A stretch of DNA of 64,000 nt from Rhizobium sp. PP-CC-3A-592 (GTDB taxonomy: Bacteria; Pseudomonadota; Alphaproteobacteria; Rhizobiales; Rhizobiaceae), in contig NZ_QJSR01000001.1 in the NCBI RefSeq assembly GCF_003217095.1, positions 551,716-615,715 on the forward strand, read 5' to 3'. The notes under the pieces were generated by a model, which saw only the letters and a program-made list of their open reading frames with translations, did no database searches and was not told where the DNA came from. The stretch's first letter is position 1. Every line of letters starts with the position of its first letter. Below, one piece after another: positions 62,870 to 64,000 of this stretch. The position numbers were made by a program, and so were the translations under genes.

Positions 62870-64000
62870 TTACATATTCGGGTAGACAGGACCCTCGCCG
62901 CCCTGCGGCGGAACCCAGGTGATGTTGCCGTTCGGATCCTTGATGTCGCAGGTCTTGCAGTGCACGCAGTTCTGCGCGTTGATCACGAAGACCTCCTCGC
63001 CATCCTTCTCCACCCATTCATAGACGCCGGCCGGGCAATAGCGCGTGGACGGGCCGGCATAAATGTCGTGCTCGGAGCGCTTCTGCAGCTCCATGTCCTT
63101 CACCTTCAGGTGGACCGGCTGGTCCTCCTCGTGGTTGGTGTTGGAGAGAAACACCGAGGACAGCCGATCAAAGGTCAGCACGCCATCCGGCTTCGGATAG
63201 GCAATCTTCTTGTGCTTTGCCGCCGGCTCCAGGCTTTGCGCATCCGTTTTGCCGTGCTTCAGCGTACCGAAGAACGAGAAGCCGAAAAGCTGGTTGGTCC
63301 ACATGTCGAGACCACCGAGCGCGACGCCGGCCACCGTGCCGAGCTTCGACCAGAGCGGCTTGACGTTGCGCACGCGCTTGAGGTCCTGCCCGATCGGGCC
63401 GGCCCGCCATTCGTTCTCGATCTCGACCACCTCGTCGTTCGCCCGACCGGCCGCAATCGCCGCGGCGATCTTCTCGGCCGCCATCTTGCCCGAGAGGACG
63501 GCGTTGTGGCTGCCCTTGATGCGGGGGACGTTGACGAGGCCGGCGGAACAGCCGATCAGCGCGCCGCCGGGGAAGGTCAGCTTCGGCACCGACTGGTAGC
63601 CGCCCTCGGTGATGGCGCGCGCGCCGTAGGACAGGCGCTTGCCGCCTTCGAAGGTACCGCGGATGGCCGGATGCGTCTTGAAGCGCTGGAACTCCTCGAA
63701 CGGATAGAGATAGGGGTTCTTGTAGTTGAGGTGCACGACGAAGCCGACGGCGACCGTGTTGTCCTCGAGATGATAGAGGAACGAGCCGCCACCGGTGCTG
63801 AGACCCAGCGGCCAGCCGAAGGAATGCTGCACGAGTCCCTGTTTGTGGTTCTCCGGCTTCACCTGCCAGAGCTCCTTGATGCCGATGCCGTATTTCTGCG
63901 GCTCGCGATCCTTCTGAAGGTCATAGCGGGCGATCAGCTGCTTGGCGAGCGAGCCGCGCACGCCTTCGCCGATCAGCACGTACTTGCCGCGAAGCTCCAT
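62870..64000 (-). CDS. Electron transfer flavoprotein-ubiquinone oxidoreductase, C-terminal part
   Basis: Passes electrons from ETF to ubiquinone at the inner membrane. The visible 376 residues begin inside the FAD-binding half (MELRGKYVLIGEGVRGSLAK) and include PGGALIGCSAGLVNVPRIKG and the 4Fe-4S cluster near the C-terminus: CPAGVYEW, then NAQNCVHCKTCDIKDPNG, giving four Cys. The full protein is about 550 residues, so about 170 lie beyond the window. A 12-base repeat of the final codons (encoding VYPNM) recurs just past the stop. Confidence 0.95.
   Translation of the reverse strand: MELRGKYVLIGEGVRGSLAKQLIARYDLQKDREPQKYGIGIKELWQVKPENHKQGLVQHSFGWPLGLSTGGGSFLYHLEDNTVAVGFVVHLNYKNPYLYPFEEFQRFKTHPAIRGTFEGGKRLSYGARAITEGGYQSVPKLTFPGGALIGCSAGLVNVPRIKGSHNAVLSGKMAAEKIAAAIAAGRANDEVVEIENEWRAGPIGQDLKRVRNVKPLWSKLGTVAGVALGGLDMWTNQLFGFSFFGTLKHGKTDAQSLEPAAKHKKIAYPKPDGVLTFDRLSSVFLSNTNHEEDQPVHLKVKDMELQKRSEHDIYAGPSTRYCPAGVYEWVEKDGEEVFVINAQNCVHCKTCDIKDPNGNITWVPPQGGEGPVYPNM

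Noticed and set aside
1-64000. CRISPR arrays or cas genes
   Set aside because: No regularly spaced repeats were seen; the repeats found are palindromic elements or gene duplications.

Overview
The window is chromosomal DNA of an alphaproteobacterium, most likely Rhizobiaceae (Agrobacterium/Rhizobium type). The evidence is a pair of rhizobial Porin_2-family porins, the block dapA-smpB-NYN-rpoZ-rsh-acpS-lepB-rnc-era, small DUF3563, DUF992 and DUF2177 proteins, high GC coding sequence with long antisense shadow frames, and palindromic intergenic elements of the rhizobial mosaic kind. Assignments come from reading the translated sequence; no database search was run.

Region 1 (1-17.9 kb) is a surface or exopolysaccharide locus. 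It has two nearly identical tandem family 2 glycosyltransferases (one cut by the window edge), a GT4 enzyme, a DUF1972-type glycosyltransferase, a WecG/TagA/CpsF enzyme, a flippase-like membrane protein, a secreted GH5 glycanase, a UDP-glucuronate 4-epimerase, a Wzz/tyrosine autokinase fusion, an outer-membrane export lipoprotein, a PPP-type phosphatase, an ExoY-like priming transferase, UDP-glucose 6-dehydrogenase and GalE. Together they supply UDP-Glc/Gal/GlcA/GalA, start the repeat unit on the lipid carrier, extend it, flip it and export it. No convincing Wzy polymerase is in the window; the locus continues off the left edge.

Region 2 (18-35 kb) is housekeeping: tex, a glutathionyl-hydroquinone reductase, era, rnc, lepB, acpS, DUF2062, a DUF3563 peptide, rsh, rpoZ, a NYN protein, smpB, dapA, a lytic transglycosylase and an alpha/beta hydrolase. 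era-rnc-lepB is tightly packed (TAATG overlap of lepB and rnc), as is dapA-smpB (TGATG overlap).

Region 3 (35-41.5 kb) has two divergent porins whose 5' ends are a perfect 93-bp inverted repeat, a lone tyrosine recombinase, two transglutaminase-like proteins and a small unknown ORF.

Region 4 (41.7-49.2 kb) is a likely scavenging operon: an M20 amidohydrolase, a Tat-exported substrate-binding protein, two Dpp-type permeases, a fused double ATPase and a homocysteine S-methyltransferase-family protein, the transporter genes and methyltransferase being overlapped or closely spaced.

Region 5 (49.2-53.1 kb) looks like a decayed insertion zone on the 3' side of a tRNA-Ser(GCT): an HNH protein, a ParB/RepB/Spo0J-family pseudogene with in-frame stops running into an MFS fragment, a membrane diguanylate cyclase and a CheW-like fragment.

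Region 6 (53-64 kb) has scattered single genes: PilZ, DUF2177, a HisC-like aminotransferase, DUF992, an L,D-transpeptidase lipoprotein, a diacylglycerol kinase-like protein, AMP nucleosidase, YnfA, a glutathione transferase, DUF2147, a Sel1-type protein and the C-terminal part of ETF-ubiquinone oxidoreductase. Copies of palindromic intergenic repeats lie among them.
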